DNA from: Bacteroidota bacterium
GTDB lineage: Bacteria; Bacteroidota; Ignavibacteria; Kryptoniales; JAKASW01
NCBI GenBank assembly: GCA_021811615.1
Contig: JAJZNW010000060.1
Span: 1 to 35,623 of the forward strand
DNA: 35,623 nt
Direction: 5' to 3'
Positions 34,621 through 35,623 of this stretch are shown piece by piece; position 1 is the stretch's first letter, and each line of letters opens with the position of its first letter. A program made the position numbers and the translations under genes. The notes under the pieces were generated by a model. That model was not told the origin of the DNA, ran no database searches, and saw only the letters and a list, made by a program, of their open reading frames with translations.

Positions 34621-34908
34621 TCAATAACGTAGCATATCACTCATATTATCGGCTCCAGGATAACAGAAGTCAAGCGAGGGAAGTGCCCATACCCCAGCGT
34701 AGGTTGGTGACTGGGTAGGCTGGATATAGTACCTAACTCTTATCCTTCCGCTCAACCTCATGCCCTTCGACGAAGCGCCTATCATAATATGAAACTTGCA
34801 CGGCTCTACGATTCCTGAGGGGCGTCCGTCAATCACCGATAATAAATCAGGCGTGGTCCCGACCGTGACCGCTTTAATTTTGATGGCTTCAATGTGGATT
34901 CTCTTGAC
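34621..34908 (-). pseudogene. GH3 beta-glucosidase C-terminal (FnIII-like domain) fragment
   Basis: The segment from about 34908 down to 34738 reads 'VKRIHIEA', 'TTPDLLSVIDGRPSGIVEPC', then 'KFHIMIGASSKGMRLSGRIR'. This matches the fibronectin-III-like domain that closes GH3 beta-glucosidases (pattern: F-x-R-V-x-L-x-P-G-E-T, L-x-x-x-D, V-x-P-G-x-F-x-V-M-V-G-x-S-S-x-D-I-R-L-x-G). The Gly of 'EPG' is Cys, and the Asp of 'SSxDIRL' is Gly. The catalytic barrel and the rest of the gene are absent, and no start is possible, so it is a relic. The longer open frame upstream of it runs into the tRNA gene and has no meaning. Confidence 0.5.
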
Positions 34909-35148
34909 CACTTGCGGTTGGAAAACTACCCCCCGCGGATGGGGGAGATTGTGTTCTCGGGCCGGCCCGTTCAAGTGTGCGGCAGAGGGGCACGATGAGG
35001 AAGATATTTCTGGTGTAGGGGAACAGTAGGGATTAAGCACTATGTAGGACAGGTAGACCCAGTCGACGGTAGCAGACAGGGTCCCGATAAGATCGGGATT
35101 CGCTCCATCGGAGTCGCTGGCGAAAGGGCTTGGGTTTCGAAATTGGTG

Positions 35149-35221
<73 letters not shown>

Positions 35222-35437
35222 GGGATTACGAACAACAATATAGCGCCAGAGGCTAAATTCTTCAAGATTTTTCTTCCGGCCCTTACTTCACTGCTAACGA
35301 GCCGAGGAACCCAGATACAACAATGCTGATCTGCGTGCCCGATCCAGGCAAGAGGGCAGTTACCTCTATGACTCTGCCGTAAAACACGGGTCTGCGACAA
35401 ATCTATGGGGGGATTTGCATAAAGGGTGGGGTTTTGC

Positions 35438-35471
35438 TATCTTCTGACAGTTCATACACTGTCAGAAGATA
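35438..35471 (+). repeat. Perfect 14-bp inverted repeat before an IS-associated ORF
   Basis: TATCTTCTGACAGT (35438-35451), a six-base spacer TCATAC, then the exact reverse complement ACTGTCAGAAGATA (35458-35471). The right arm runs directly into the ribosome binding site AAGGAG (35471-35476). As RNA it would make a long hairpin next to the start of the gene; as DNA it could be a transposase or repressor site near an element end. Confidence 0.9.
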
Positions 35472-35482
35472 AGGAGTTAGAC

Positions 35483-35623
35483 ATGTCACAAGCAGAAGGC
35501 ATATTAGAAGAAAGACGGGAGGAATTGCTTAGGAAGCTAAGTTCGCTTGGCGAGTTCCGACGTGGGACCGTGTTGGCGCGTTATCGGAAATGTGGGAAGG
35601 ATGGGTGCCGTTGTGCAAAGGAA
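35483..35623 (+). CDS. Cys-rich DUF6788-like protein, IS-associated (3' truncated)
   Basis: The first 47 codons of a gene that runs off the window. It starts with an ATG 6 bases after AAGGAG. The visible part has an alkaline, Glu/Arg-rich helix ('ILEERREELLRKLSSLGEF') and then 'RRGTVLARYRKCGKDGCRCAKE', which matches the small proteins with the 'G-S-x-x-x-x-Y-R-x-C-G-K-P-x-C-x-C-A' pattern (DUF6788-like). Those are frequently found directly before transposase genes of insertion sequences. Three cysteines in a CxxxxCxC arrangement suggest a metal-binding knuckle. The partner transposase, if present, lies outside the window. Confidence 0.6.
   Translation, partial: MSQAEGILEERREELLRKLSSLGEFRRGTVLARYRKCGKDGCRCAKE

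Overview
The window looks like chromosomal DNA of a free-living Bacteroidota/Chlorobi-group bacterium, most likely an Ignavibacteria-like lineage of medium GC. Three things point there. A secreted protein at 2209-3786 ends in a type IX secretion (T9SS) sorting domain with the 'QNYPNPFNPSTTIKYSIP' signature. There is a TonB-dependent receptor with a carboxypeptidase-regulatory-like N-terminal domain. One promoter fits the Bacteroidetes -7 consensus TAnnTTTG. The assignment is inference from motifs; no species is claimed.

Layout. 1-6033: the 3' part of a YncE/phosphoesterase-type protein, a terminator, a GNAT acetyltransferase, a T9SS cargo protein with Ycf48-like repeats, a Gfo/Idh/MocA oxidoreductase (-) and a second PF04185-type phosphoesterase (-). 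6279-14234: glycerol-3-phosphate dehydrogenase, a small DUF2835 protein (-), a serine beta-lactamase-like hydrolase, a TonB-dependent receptor and a GH18 chitinase lipoprotein. 14630-19611: a complete export operon, tetR-hlyD-permease-permease-ATPase, with a promoter and an overlapping palindromic operator visible just upstream of tetR. 19848-21944: sialate O-acetylesterase. 21945-24165: a largely gene-free stretch with one orphan terminator, then two tandem single-domain response-regulator receivers. 24360-25361: a PAP2 phosphatase (-). 26205-31888: a tripartite RND efflux operon (TolC-type, lipoprotein adaptor, HAE1-type pump) with IS3 and IS21 transposase scraps on its two sides. 31889-35623: a decaying accessory region beside tRNA-Phe. 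It holds an IstB fragment, a HicBA toxin-antitoxin pair whose toxin runs out of frame, a Panacea/SocA-type antitoxin gene broken by two in-frame stops, a GH3 beta-glucosidase tail fragment, and the start of an IS-associated Cys-rich ORF behind a perfect 14-bp inverted repeat.

How the genes fit together. The intact part suggests a glycan- and phosphoester-scavenging heterotroph: chitinase, sialate esterase, TonB receptor, PAP2 and PF04185 phosphatases, and GlpD for glycerol phosphate. It also carries two export machines, one ABC-type under a TetR repressor and one RND-type probably acquired. I did not find a clearly new multi-gene system. The most unusual local observations are the receiver pair with complementary active-site losses, the doubly stopped Panacea gene with both stops where glutamine would be expected, and the hairpin-headed IS-like ORF at the right edge.
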